Below, in pieces: positions 1 to 10,716 of a stretch of DNA of 64,000 nt. Within the stretch, counting starts at the first letter, position 1. Each line of letters begins with the position of its first letter. Source of the DNA: Dermanyssus gallinae (Eukaryota > Arthropoda > Arachnida > Mesostigmata > Dermanyssidae). The notes under the pieces are model-generated. The model searched no databases. It had not been told where the DNA came from and was given only the letters and a program-made list of their open reading frames with translations. The translations under genes and the position numbers were made by a program. The DNA lies in contig QVRM01004827.1 of assembly GCA_003439945.1 (NCBI GenBank), forward strand, positions 154,501-218,500, read 5' to 3'.

Positions 1-1170
1 CCAGAGCTCATTCACATCAATTCTGTCCAAACTCGGCCACAGACTATATTAAGCATTATGATGCGAACACGACTCGCTATTCACCGTGGTAAGTAAGTAA
101 ATAAATAAAAGGGTTCAATTATTGATTTTAACCAGAGGCCGCACCAGCCTGTCGTCGATGGTCTTGTTTATTAACAATTTCATTCAAATAAATATAGACC
201 ACGCCGGAAAAAATCATTTTCTTCACAAAATCGGCATCGCGCTGTATCACCTCGGAAGCCTAAAATGGCGAAGTTTAGTTACTCATAGTTCATAACGTTG
301 AGGTCATATATATATATATATATATGACACTGGACGACGAGTCTTTCTTTCCTTTATTGGTAAGATAAAGGCACCAATTTTAATATTTTATCTCGACTAA
401 ATCTTATCAATCAAACATATTTGCTTACACATTGCTTACTTATTTAAATCTTCGTCCCGTTAATAATGAGAAAGTTACTTTTGATTAAGACTGCGTACTT
501 TTGACTGTCACCGAACCGGCGTCCAAGACTAACAGCTTAATAAATAACTGTCCTCTCAACCAGATTACCATTAATTGCTCATGACGAAGAGTGTCAAATC
601 AATAATGATCTTTATATACTTATCAGCGTCAAACGTAGGTAGGACTACGAGCCACATAATAGATGCCCACGCCCACTCTGACAACATGAATAGGATCATC
701 GGCCAGTATATTGTAAATTTCGTATGACACGTAGCTCTGTCACCGGCATCTAAACATCGACCCGCAAATCGAAAAATTTTGGCTACGATCGCCAAATAGG
801 TACAGTATCTCAATGACCGGCACACTAACACACTACTGAATAACTGCCAGTGACCATAAGACATCGAGTTGACTAAATTAGCTCTCATTTAGCTAACGGC
901 GACATACGAGTGTGCGACGGTGGGTAGCAAACCTCTGTACACTATGGCGGCAAACATTCACAAAAACCGCAAAGTCAGCAGAGTTTCCTCGACAAATGCC
1001 AGACAACCCCTTCGCCCCTATTACGGAAAAATTGTTTCTCGAAACAAATGCATGCAGCTGAGCTTCATTCAGGGAAAGAGCTCAAAGATGACAGGAGCAT
1101 ATGCGTCAGGGGTTCCCACCACCCCTGGAACGAGCGGCTCTAATACTGCTGAATCCTAGAAGAACATAAA
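1..1170. other. Anonymous intergenic DNA, no gene recognised
   Basis: AT-rich DNA with a short (TA)n tract at about 306-325. It has short open frames on both strands (for example 571-888 on the minus strand, 105 residues with hydrophobic stretches, and 920-1159 on the plus strand, 79 residues). I recognise no family in them and see no start context, splice sites or repeat relationship that supports them as genes. Confidence 0.4.
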
Positions 1171-1173
1171 CGT

Positions 1174-1533
1174 TTACTTCTTATTTTCACACGATGACAG
1201 GGTCTTCTCTTGACTCTCGTAATAGGAGGCGGAAAACTCCCAAAACATCAGATTCTTCCAGGCTGTATTCGAATAGTATCGACAATAGATAAGTGCAAGA
1301 GTACTAGACATCTTCTTAAAGCTCGAAAGCACATCGTGCGCAATTGGCGCCTTCAGCGAAAGTGAGTACAGTTTAGAATCAAGCGGTAGCACTGGGAACA
1401 TTAGGGGGATGGGGGGGTTTCGGTATTCATCTCAGTGGGCAATGTCCTCAACGTGAGAGACGCGGCTGAGAGAAACACCGCCGCAGAAATGAAACCGAAA
1501 AAGCTCAGCCTGATTGTGGAGCTCAGATACCAG
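1174..1533 (-). other. Unidentified open segment with one internal stop
   Basis: On the minus strand a frame starting MAILESYSPLLANDALVSEL near 1533 stays open to a TGA at about 1435, then resumes in the same frame as MFPVLPLDSKLYSLSLKAPI and ends at 1174. This is about 120 codons with one stop. I do not recognise the product. It could be a decayed coding fragment (transposable element or receptor-like) or chance. A pyrimidine-rich stretch ending in CTCAG within it could act as a splice acceptor, but no continuous exon model follows from it. Confidence 0.15.
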
Positions 1534-2431
1534 AGCATCGTTCGCCAAGAGCGGGCTATAAGATTCGAGGATGGCCATCACTGTAGAAGTTCACGAGTGA
1601 TCTCGTTTCTACATAAAACTACATATACATATATAAAAAAATACTGGGTGAAGATCAGCCCTTATACGTGACCACTCTTTTTTTTTTTTTGGAGGTTTCG
1701 GGAATGCCTGATGCACATGCGCCACTAGCAGCCTGCGTGACTAGTGTGAGACTCGCAAACCCACTAAACCCGGATTCCTCCCCACCCCCCGGCTCGGTAT
1801 TACTTTGGCATTACATCGAAAAAAAAAAAAAACGTAACCACTCAGCACAGCAACCACACGAGTTCTTTTTCTGGGCCATTCTAACACTCTCATATGTTTA
1901 TCGACACCCATACCTCTAGAATTATCGAGACAGGATTATGAAAGAGTGTTTTTGTATTAAAACGTTTTTGCTGCTGTGCTGCTGCTGTGCCCGTTCTAGT
2001 TGCGTGAAGTGAAATTGATAGACACCTTGCCCGTAGCTCATCGACACATATTCTGTAAAGATCGCTCTCTAACAGCTATGGCTAAAACTCGTACTGTTTG
2101 CTGCTCTGGGTGCTGTTTGCTCAGAGACGCAAAATTAGTCAGTAATTTTCAATATTTACGTGATATGTACGTATAGAGTTACGTAATAGATATTGGCACG
2201 ATGAGACGCAACGGTGTGCCGACTACATGCCGACGAAACCATGCAACGACATCGCAGTAATTCCGACGATTATTTGCGACGTTCCGGCGACGTTATGAGC
2301 GCACGAACGAAGCACTCAATCAGTCATTAGGTCAATTCCGGCGGCCCGACGACTAGGGAGATAGGGAGGAGGGAGCTGTCCCACCGGCGCATAGGTAGGC
2401 GTCTAGATGTTGTGACAAACGCTCTACTTAC

Positions 2432-2515
2432 CGCCACGGTTAGCTCCTGCATGGGCCTGATAGCAAACACGGATCGGGCTGCCGTGACAACCGTCTTGAG
2501 AAGAGGATCGGCCAT
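2432..2515 (-). CDS. Possible first coding exon, unidentified protein
   Basis: On the minus strand an ATG at 2515 in a good initiation context (GAATCATGGCC) opens a 28-codon frame that begins MADPLLKTVVTAARSVFAIR, continues PMQELTVA, and runs straight into a consensus 5' splice site GTAAGT (plus-strand positions 2426-2431). The segment is GC-richer than its surroundings, and a CAG/CAA-rich 5' UTR-like stretch lies just upstream (2528-2556). The N-terminal peptide is basic and could be a targeting sequence. I do not recognise the protein. No convincing second exon is visible between 1 and 2400, so it would lie outside the window, be unrecognisable, or not exist. The degenerate copy of this block at 11.46-11.9 kb lacks the exon. 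Confidence 0.3.
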
Positions 2516-2527
2516 GATTCCTCGAGC

Positions 2528-2556
2528 AACAGCAACAACAGCAGCAGCAGCAGCAG
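2528..2556. repeat. (CAG)n/(CAA)n triplet tract
   Basis: CAACAGCAACAA followed by an uninterrupted run of CAG triplets. On the minus strand it lies just upstream of the possible first-exon ATG. Confidence 0.8.
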
Positions 2557-2954
2557 CGCACCTCGGCGAACTCAACGTCGCGACAACCAAAATCCACCGA
2601 CCGACACGATCCGCCGACAACCGCCCCTCGTAATGAACCGTCCGTCGACTGACCGACCCACCAATCGAACCTGACGGCCGCGCTTCCCTCTCTGCTTTGC
2701 TCTGTAAAACGTTCGATTCGGCTGCCTGTCTGCGGCTGCTGCTGCAGCTATTGTTGTGGCAATAGATTAAAAGAAACTAAAGGCCTCCCCGTGTGCCCCG
2801 CCAACAGTGTCGCGCTAATGCTATGTCGCCCGCCCGCCCGGCACACACAGCGAAACATTCTTTCTTCTTATTCTTCTTTTAAGCGAACTAACACGCTTTC
2901 ACACCAAACCGAGCCAAATTCCGCTAAATGATAGGAACACGACCGATGATCGTC

Positions 2955-2955
2955 T

Positions 2956-2990
<35 letters not shown>

Positions 2991-2993
2991 TTA
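2955..2993. repeat. (TAC)n microsatellite
   Basis: About twelve to thirteen uninterrupted TAC/ACT triplets followed by TATTATTGG. Confidence 0.9.
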
Positions 2994-3102
2994 TTGGTAG
3001 TTTAGTAACTGTATGATGAGTCGTCAACTGTTTCCTCTCTGTTTTAACTATAGGGCCACTTAGGGGCCAGCTACTGGCGCTAGGTCAAATCACTTAATTG
3101 CA

Positions 3103-3105
<3 letters not shown>

Positions 3106-3151
<46 letters not shown>

Positions 3152-3163
3152 TATTTATATATA
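3106..3163. repeat. (TA)n microsatellite abutting the foldback element
   Basis: A TA dinucleotide run, slightly degenerate at its right end, that continues directly into the left end of the foldback element (CAGGGTGTTCC from 3164). Confidence 0.9.
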
Positions 3164-4227
3164 CAGGGTGTTCCTATTTGTGTGGTCAAAACGCTAGGGT
3201 ATAGTCAAACTCGGTGAGAAAATCATTTTTGCCAATGGGTGGAAGCCGGGAAAACGTTTTGTTTAGGAGTGAGGATGAAATCTATAAAAGCAGTTATTTA
3301 GCCTTTTTTCTTCTACATAGTTGTGCAAAATCTACGTTTGCGGGAGAACCAGTCAACGCACAAAGGAAGTATACATTACTAGCTTGCGTAGCAAAAAGCG
3401 AATAGCCAGATTAAGGAAAGTCATAAAAAGTCGAAATGTTACGTTAACGCTTTTTTGTGCAACATCGTATTTTTTTCCATTTCGACCAAAAATGCACGTC
3501 CAAAAGACTACTCTCATGCAATAGCAAATTTAATGCCCATCATTTTCGTATCAAGGTGATGGTGCTGCGTTACGTAGTTGTCAAGTCACTAAGCTTTTTC
3601 GACAGTCATAGTTGTTATGTTTTACGTGCAAGTTTTCACGTTCAGAACCGTAAAAATTTGCCAAGACGTTTCCGCCCCCTCCTTCCACTAGGAAAATTTA
3701 TTTTCTTGTTGAGTTCTGCCAAACCTCAAAATATGTACCTAACTTTCTCATACGCCCTATGGAAATATGCATGCCTTCGCTTTCGATATGGCTATCGAAA
3801 AAGCTTAGTTACTTGGCAACTACGTAACGCAGCACCATCACTTTGGTACAAATGTAGTGGGCATTAAATTTGCTATTGCCTGAGAGTAGTCTTTTGAACG
3901 TACATTTTCGGTCGTAATGGAAAACATTACGATGTTGCACAAAAAAGCGTTAACGTAACATTTTGACTTTTTATGACTTTCCCTAATCTGGCTATTCGCT
4001 TTTTGCTACGCAGGCTAGTAATGTATACTTTATTGTGCAGAATTTTCCGCCAAACACGCCGGTATGATCGGTTCCTTTGTGCGTTGACTGGTTCTCCCGC
4101 TAGATTTTATAAATTTCATCCTCACTCCTAAACAAAACGTTTTCCCGGCTTCCACCCATTGGCAAAAATGATTTTCTCACCGAGTTTGACCATACCCTAG
4201 CGTTTTGGCCACACAAATAGGAACACC

Positions 4228-4230
<3 letters not shown>
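3164..4230. mobile_element. Foldback / MITE-like element, complete copy (1.07 kb)
   Basis: The two ends are inverted complements: CAGGGTGTTCCTATTTGTGT at 3164 and its complement ending GAACACCCTG at 4230. Arms of roughly 440 bp converge on a spacer of about 180 bp (about 3612-3790). TA lies immediately outside both ends within (TA)n tracts, as expected for an element using TA targets (Tc1/mariner-like), although the TA-rich flanks make this uninformative on their own. The arms differ by reciprocal deletions: the left arm lacks a block including CCAAACACGCCGGTATGATC, and the right arm lacks the block around TTCTTCTACATAGTTGTGC. No transposase is encoded; the 136-codon frame across the spacer (3457-3867) is not a recognisable protein. 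It would be non-autonomous and mobilised, if at all, by an unlinked transposase. Confidence 0.8.

Positions 4231-4288
<58 letters not shown>
4231..4288. repeat. (TA)n microsatellite
   Basis: A TA run that begins at the right end of the foldback element. Confidence 0.9.
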
Positions 4289-4289
<1 letters not shown>

Positions 4290-4291
<2 letters not shown>

Positions 4292-5540
4292 ACATACTGT
4301 TTCAATAAGCTTAACAAAGTACTGTGCAGATGAACCTAGTCGTAGCCATTACTCAAGGCCACCATTTACGTTAAATAGACAATTATAGAGAGTGCCCTGA
4401 CCTCGCTCTAATGATAGAGAATGACCCTCGACGGTGTTATACGTCTAAAGAATAACCCCCCACTCTATTCGTCGTGTGTTTGGTAAACATAGGCCTATTT
4501 GTCGAAATTTTTTCGAAGATTTTATTTGTACTACGGGGCGCTTGATCTCGTAGCGTGAGACCAACTAGAATAGAATAGAACATTTGAATTGAATCGCAAA
4601 ACTGATTATTTCGTTATGCCTGGTCATTTCTATTTGAATGTGTTAATATGCACATGCCGTTTCCATTTGCTAATAATAATCTTTTAAGAATCGATGTCAC
4701 ACGGAGAAGCTTGCTCTTCTTAGCGTCCAACCCAGCCATAAGCCAACCATAAGAAGCACGTCCTTAAAAGATTACAGACTTTTAGTTTACTACGTTCGTG
4801 GTGAGGCCTGAAATAAAATATTCTATGAAATAACGTGACATAGGGCGTTTAAATTTACGAAACCTCTAAGCTAGACACCGGAGCAAACCTTGCTATTGAG
4901 AAAAGTAGATGCTAAGAAGTAACGCGCAATTTACGTTAGTACAGAAGGCAGATGTCAAGAGCCGTGCACCTCATTAAATTTAGAACAAGGGCAATTTTAG
5001 AAAGCGGCTTGTATGGACCTCTTTAATAAGGAGCTCGAAAAAAGACAGATAGATACATGAGACGATGCTCACGAAAACTTGATTTTCATGGAAACCTCCG
5101 GGCCCCGACATGCCAAACGTTCGTAGGTTTTGCGTAAGGTTAGACGCTAGAAATAGGCAACGCCCAGAACGAAGGCTTGCTCCGGGAGCCGATTCATTGA
5201 GAGACGCTATCCTCCAGACACTAGAAGGAGCACATTGAGCGGGTGCTCAACTTACTTACCGCGTGGTATGGAAATGGTTTGGCGCGTTAATTTGACACAC
5301 AACCGGCACCATAACGCAAGCACGAATTTGTCTGGTGAGTCTTCGGGAGTGCATCATTTGTTCTTGGGAAAAGCTTTGGAGGCCTGGCAAATTGAGACCT
5401 CTCATTCAACAGTGGATAAGAGGGCGCTCATTAATCGCGTTTCTGGTGGAGATTTGTATAGCTTCATCGTCGCTATATCGTCGCCATAGATAAATGTGGC
5501 AGCAGATTAAGAAGCCGATTTATTAGGCTCATCAAGCAAA
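4290..5540. other. Anonymous DNA, no gene recognised
   Basis: No repeat family or coding signature is recognised. The largest open frame (5235-5489, plus, 84 codons) shows no known domain. Confidence 0.4.
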
Positions 5541-5830
5541 TTTAACACGAATGTGTACGTCTACGATGAGACTGAACGCGGATTCCACTTGCATAGGTTA
5601 TACCAAGTCCTTGATTGGACTCTTCAAAAATATTATTCTGGAATAATCCGCTACGATTAGTCACCCCGTTAGAGCGCGGACACTTTATATCCGCCAAATG
5701 GCTTCTGGAAGCACAAAGCTGGTGTATCGATGCATACCATATCGATATGAAGTCGCCGAATATTTCGATGATATAGATAACGCTAGGAAAGCGGCGTTTA
5801 TTCGACAGTACTTTAATTAGAATGAAGCAA
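5541..5830 (+). pseudogene. Coding-like remnants, unidentified
   Basis: Plus-strand frames here read like protein for short distances, then break. One piece reads VYVYDETERGFHLHRLYQVL from about 5550. In another frame a piece reads SGSTKLVYRCIPYRYEVAEY, continues FDDIDNARKAAFIRQYFN and stops near 5820. The charged, low-bias composition suggests a decayed exon or transposable-element open frame, but I cannot assign a family. Chance is a real alternative. Confidence 0.2.
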
Positions 5831-6356
5831 GATGCAATACTACTATGTCGTCCTAGGTGCGGAGGCCTATTACAGCCGTAGTGTTTATAATACAAGTATA
5901 CATGCGTCGTCACGCGTTTACTTTGTCACAGCTTTGCTTTCGAAGGTGCCTATTAAGGTCTGTTGATTTTGAAAAATGCACTTTCTCTTTCAAAAGGAGA
6001 ATTACCGTCAGAAGTGTGTTTAATTGTGTTATGTCCATTATAGCGCGACTTGCAAAGCTAACAGCAACATACGTTGATGAGATGATATTGCTTGATTGTT
6101 CCTTATACGCCATTCCTTTTGCTATTCTTTCTAGCTGATATATGTATATATATGATGATTGATGTACGCTCCAATAACCTAAGGAGTCAACGATCAATCA
6201 CCTCAAAAGCCGTGGCCCGCGGAGAATTCGTGAACGGACTGTTTGCTTGGCGTATGGCCAAATGGGCCCATGATAATCCAAATAGTGCTCGCCTATTTGG
6301 TGATTAATTACGATTGTCTTACAGAAGTATGTATATTGATACCAACCCTTTTATGT

Positions 6357-6387
6357 GAAATAAAAGTGATGTTATGTTATGTTATAT
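6357..6387 (+). repeat. Retroposon-type 3' tail with (GTTAT)n
   Basis: An AATAAAA motif (6359-6365) is followed within a few bases by three repeats of a GTTAT pentamer. Short tandem repeats after an AATAAA-like signal are typical 3' ends of CR1/L2-like and related LINEs and their SINEs. No LINE coding sequence is recognised upstream. Confidence 0.35.
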
Positions 6388-6427
6388 ATCCCGCTGCTTT
6401 GAGATTCTTACTCGCAGCCGTATTCTA

Positions 6428-6770
6428 GTTCACGACGTAGTCCGGCGCGATCGTCTTCAATGCTTTGTACATGTCGTCGCGTCCGAGAAGCAATTCCTTT
6501 TTGTCCAAGACGCATTCGTAGGCTTACAATCTTGATACTGCGGCCCTAACGGGAACAAGTACAGTTCTCTTGCTCGAGAGTCAAGCAGGCAAGGAAGGCA
6601 TGGCCCGGCTGATTGTTGTACAACAGTTGAACATCCTCCTGGATCGTCTGCACTGTAGAGGCGGTGGCCTTTTGCAAGTCCTCGAGGAGCGAGGCCGTGG
6701 GCACCCTAGGCGCTGTCCGAGAAACACGCACTCAAGTTGCCGTTCCGTTTTGCGCACTCGAAGAGCTGGG
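6428..6770 (-). pseudogene. Decayed coding fragment, unidentified protein C-terminus
   Basis: On the minus strand three successive protein-like pieces lie in different frames. The first is EAFAQLFECAKRNGNLSACF (about 6775-6715), the second SLLEDLQKATASTVQTIQED followed by VQLLYNNQ (about 6690-6610), and the third YECVLDKKELLLGRDDMYKA followed by LKTIAPDYVVN and a TAG (about 6525-6428). The local GC is higher than the flanks and the pieces are helical and charged, as in a real protein tail. At least two frame changes are needed to join them, so this is a pseudogene or a multi-exon relic. I cannot name the protein. Confidence 0.35.
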
Positions 6771-6899
6771 CGAAGGCCTCTTGTGTCGCATGTCGATGTT
6801 GACACAAGGAAAAACCGATTGTTATTGTTTGATGCTACTAGAGATGGCTGAAGAAGTCTTAACGTCAATATTATCAGTTATTTGTTATAGGAGATCTTG

Positions 6900-8180
6900 G
6901 AAATGCACGATGACATGTGTCACCGCAGCTGACATTAATTGGTGGATTAATGGCTACGGCATAAAAACAAAAGCATAATGATTTTGAGCTTTAGCGGCGC
7001 TTCTAAAATGAGCCGCAAACAAAATCAAACAAAGTTTGACTAAAATGTCCAGCTGATCTTAACATTTTTCGGGGCACTAAGAAACCAATTTCTGCGAGCA
7101 TGGCTCGGCAGTGACTAAAAGGCACCAGACAAGTAAAATGTTGAGTAAATATTTTAAAAGGAAACACAACAATACTTTAGATTTTTTTACTATTCCGACT
7201 TACACTTCGCTTCTGATCTTCTTCTTAAAAACATGATTTCTGTGCATTTGCCGTGTTCCCTCGACTTCGCTCATTGTAACTTAATTTGATTTTCACAATT
7301 TAAGGGAAACCTCAAACTTATCATGGCGACACAGAAAACGGAATAAATATTATTTTCAACGACTGCAAGAAAATATAGCACATGTGTGTTACATCCGGTG
7401 GAAACTGATCTAAACAGGTACAGCCTGGAAGATCTCAGGGCTGCATTTGACGCTCCAGGAATTCAGGAGTTTAGCCAAAGTTCTTCTATGGGCGGAGGAC
7501 TGGTCCATCTACCAAAAATTGCTTTGTAGTACAACGAGCACTAGCCAGGCTTCATAAAACAGCCACGAAATTAAGACTACAAGCAACAGACCTCTCTAAA
7601 ATTAAGGCAAACAAATTTAAACGGATAAGCCGAATTTCGGCATCGAACAGGCCGGAACTGCACCGGAAGCTATACGGGACTACCTTATCGCTGTACTTTT
7701 TATAGCCGAACGTGGGGGATGTCTACGACTCCACATAGGAGACAAATCGGCCTGGGGTAATATAAGAAGAGCGTATCTTGTGAAATAAGGAGAACAGGGA
7801 ACGAGACAACCAACGCGATAAAATCTATTCGTTCCGGTTCCGAAAAGGGAACAACAGTTGGGTGCTGAATAGGGAATCTCCAACCCTGTGAGTGCACTGA
7901 ACCTAGACATTTTAAGGAAAAAAAAACCAAAAACTTCAGTGGAAGCTTCACAAAATGCTGCGCAATCTCTAGGTATCGCGTAAATATAATAGTACTTGTT
8001 AACCCTAAAAAGAGAAAGAGCAATCTGACGTATCACACATAAAGGCACCTACTTTATAACTGGAAATTCACTCGCTTATATAATTTTACAAATCGCAAAT
8101 ACGCCGTTGTTATGGTTAATATTGTGCTGCGCATATAAAAACTACGTGAATATTTTATTTTATTATAAGTGCGTTTTATT
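6900..8180. other. Anonymous AT-rich DNA
   Basis: The region holds short open frames only (for example 7680-8048 and 7700-8023 on the minus strand, which overlap in different frames). No protein family, RNA gene or repeat is recognised. Confidence 0.4.
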
Positions 8181-8181
8181 A

Positions 8182-8342
8182 ATCAGTGCAAAACCGTACA
8201 CGGGCATTAGCCTTACGGGAAAACAATTGAGGTTATGGTCAACGCAGATGTTATTAATATTGTTTTATTAATAACATCTGCGATGACCATAACCTCATTT
8301 GTTTTTCCGTAAGGCTAATGCCCGTGTACGGTTTTGCACTGA
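8182..8342. repeat. 161 bp near-perfect hairpin (MITE-like)
   Basis: The left arm starts ATCAGTGCAAAACCGTACAC at 8182 and runs to about 8258. The right arm is its near-exact inverse complement, ending GTTTTGCACTGAT at 8342, with only about 8 bp between the arms. Ends of the form CAGTGCAAAAC...GTTTTGCACTG resemble terminal inverted repeats of small non-autonomous DNA transposons. I see no clear target-site duplication and no coding content. Confidence 0.75.
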
Positions 8343-8851
8343 TACATCCAAGCATCATCGACAAAGGAAGAAAATATCGTGTGTAAACACACATACCTCG
8401 CATGTTTCTATCTAAATATACCTAAGGAATTGCCAGGATTGTGACACATATTTAAATTTTCAGAAGGCTCATATTTTGCTAATTCCAATAATAAATAAGA
8501 AAACATTTCTTGAACTTATATATTTTATATATCTAGTGTGTAATGCTACATTTTTGAAATGTGCAACATTTGATCTACATAATCAGATCTCAATTTGCAA
8601 TGTGCTAACAAACAACATCTAGGTTCAGCAGTTTGTCAGCTGAGCTTAGCGATACTTCATCTAGTCAGTGTAGTGCATGTTTAGAAGCGTACACATGCTT
8701 CTGCGCACGTGGCCCACGTGCATCGGCAGCTTGGGTATCTCTTTCTGTTCACACACTCATTCATTCATGCCTCCCGCTGATCATCCCTAGGCGGCAGCAA
8801 CAGAACCATCGTCGCCGTGGCGCTGGCTGGTCGGTTGCCAGGAGTTTCTTT

Positions 8852-9690
8852 CTACGATTGCTTCGATGCGATGTGCTTCCGTATGGCGAGTTTTAACAGT
8901 CGGCGGCTTTCATTTGGTGGTTGACGGATGTTTATGGGACAGGTGTTTAACAGTTTTATGAAGTGGTGAGTCGCTGTTCGGCGCACTGTTTCCGTCCGTG
9001 TGTATTCGATGTTAATTTTGTCATTTTGCCGCCCTCTCGTTGAATAGCTGTGTGTATGTCTATTTCTATTTTGAATTTCACACCCGGTTTCTGCTTCTTT
9101 AGGAAGAAAGAAAATAAGTACGGATTCGGCGTAGAGCTGACGAAAAGGTATTGTTTTGATTGTTTGCATCAGGGAAGCTGCACTAGTTATTATCAACGGT
9201 TTCAGTATAGTAGGGGAGGTTCCACCAAACACGACGATTGCATATCTACAATGGGCTTCAATGAGTGCTTTACGTAATTCTAGTTTGAATTTTGTCGTAG
9301 CAGACGAACGTATTTGACTGAGGACTGCAGTGCCTTTTCGGATTTTGCGGGCGGTGTAGTCTACGTGTAAGTTCCATGTTAAATTACTGCTTATTATCAC
9401 TGCAAGATATTTAATTGTGTCTGTTTTTTGTATAAACGGGCAGTTGCATGTTGTGTTTACTATATGATTATGTAGTTGGATTTTGTCAGGTAGGGCCATG
9501 TTGCGGCTACATTTTAATTCAAAGTGTATGACATTTTGTCTTGTTGTGATTTATTACAGGCCCATTTGTTTTCATCTAGTTTCCTACATGCCTCAGCCCA
9601 TGTTCAACATGGTGTCGATCGTAATAAAGGTTTTGTCTATATATGAGTGCAGTATCGTCTGCGAACCTGTACTTGGGAATATACGTGATC
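8852..9690 (-). mobile_element. Non-LTR retrotransposon (Jockey/CR1-like) RT fragment, decayed
   Basis: A 215-codon minus-strand frame (9499-8852) contains the C-terminal part of a LINE reverse transcriptase: TIKYLAVIISSNLTWNLHVD (about 9415-9360, equivalent to the conserved KYLGV..ID..LTW..HI motif), then KIRKGTAVLSQIRS, then a basic C-terminus ending KHIASKQS. Upstream on the same strand, at about 9666-9640, another frame has KYRFADDTALIYRQN. This is the catalytic motif C, here FADD in place of the commoner YADD. Stops and frame changes lie between the two parts (about 9500-9630), and the 5' part is lost at a (TA)n tract from 9756. The element is dead. Assignment to Jockey versus CR1/L2 is uncertain. 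Confidence 0.75.
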
Positions 9691-9752
9691 TGTATTAAAT
9701 ACCATGTATATGTACTGTAAAGTCTTTGAATACTGCCTATCAAGGCTTAAAT

Positions 9753-9755
<3 letters not shown>

Positions 9756-9823
<68 letters not shown>

Positions 9824-9840
9824 TATAATATATATATTAT
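9756..9840. repeat. (TA)n microsatellite
   Basis: A long TA dinucleotide run with slight degeneracy at its right end. It truncates the upstream end of the LINE fragment. Confidence 0.95.
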
Positions 9841-9849
9841 TCGGCAACA

Positions 9850-10700
9850 CATACGCATTATCTATTACGCAGATAAGTATATTAATTGAGCTAATCTGTC
9901 TATATTCAGCGATCTCCATACTTCAGGCGTAGGAGAGGATGTATTTATATCAATAAATAAAATAGTATAGTAGACAAGACATACTTTTAATTGATTTTAA
10001 AAGTTAGAACTTTCTGACTGTGTATATATTTCTGACAGTATATAGTATATAATTAAAATAAAACTGATGTAAGAGTATACATGGGTATCTACACTTGATT
10101 TTATTTACAAATTTGTGGTGTTATCAAAGTCAATGTACTACTCACTTCTGTGTCTGAAAGTCCTCTTGAGAACGATACGAATGTAATAATTTAAGGCTAA
10201 AAGTTATGAACACAAATAATACGATGAAGATGTGAAATTCCCAATAATACTCAGGAAGCATTACCTTCCTCGACCGACGATCATGTAAATAAAGTGGACA
10301 ATAAAAACGTCAACATTTTTTTAAGTAACCAGTACAATTCATGCTGCTCCTATGGCTCAAGCTAATATCACGACTGAGTCGGCGGAAAAAGCGAAGGAGC
10401 ACTGTAAGCAAACGACTACGTTGCATCATATTCTATTTTGCAATATGTCTACTTAGAGGAAGGTCCTTTGTCTGTTTTGATTTACTGATTCATTGTCAGA
10501 ATTCATTTGACACGCGCTTCCACGTAACATGGTCTAAATATGTATGTGTAAATACACAAAATTGCTGATAAGCTGAATAATCCTCCTAATGTTTGAGATG
10601 CTGTGTTCTCCGTTTCGAGTCGTTTACATACTAATCATAAAACACACATAGACAACGTTTTGAATATACATTCATGATTTATTCGCTATAGATGTTGGTA
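9850..10700. other. Anonymous AT-rich DNA
   Basis: No gene or known repeat is recognised. The short frame at 10341-10568 (plus) shows no recognisable domain. Confidence 0.4.
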
Positions 10701-10716
10701 ATCCAATTACAGCACT

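Larger units (their letters stand above)
1650..2900. repeat. Dispersed block, source-like copy (partner at 11.46-11.9 kb)
   Basis: Several short blocks here recur in the same order at 11.46-11.90 kb. The phrase GTGACCACTC near 1668 matches one near 11478. AAAGATCGCTCTCTAACAGC near 2057 matches AAAGATCTTTCTCGATCAG near 11635. ACTAAAGGCCTC plus GTCGCGCTAATGCTATGTC near 2776-2826 match 11799-11850. The second copy lacks the roughly 0.5 kb that here contains the candidate first exon. Identity is patchy, so the duplication is old. Confidence 0.5.

Noticed and set aside
3457..3867. 136-codon protein in the foldback element
   Set aside because: A related frame exists in the second copy only because the DNA is nearly identical. 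It crosses arm and spacer, has no known domain, and is an expected by-product.
9637..9858. Minus-strand frame of alternating Ile and Tyr
   Set aside because: It is a translation of the (TA)n microsatellite.
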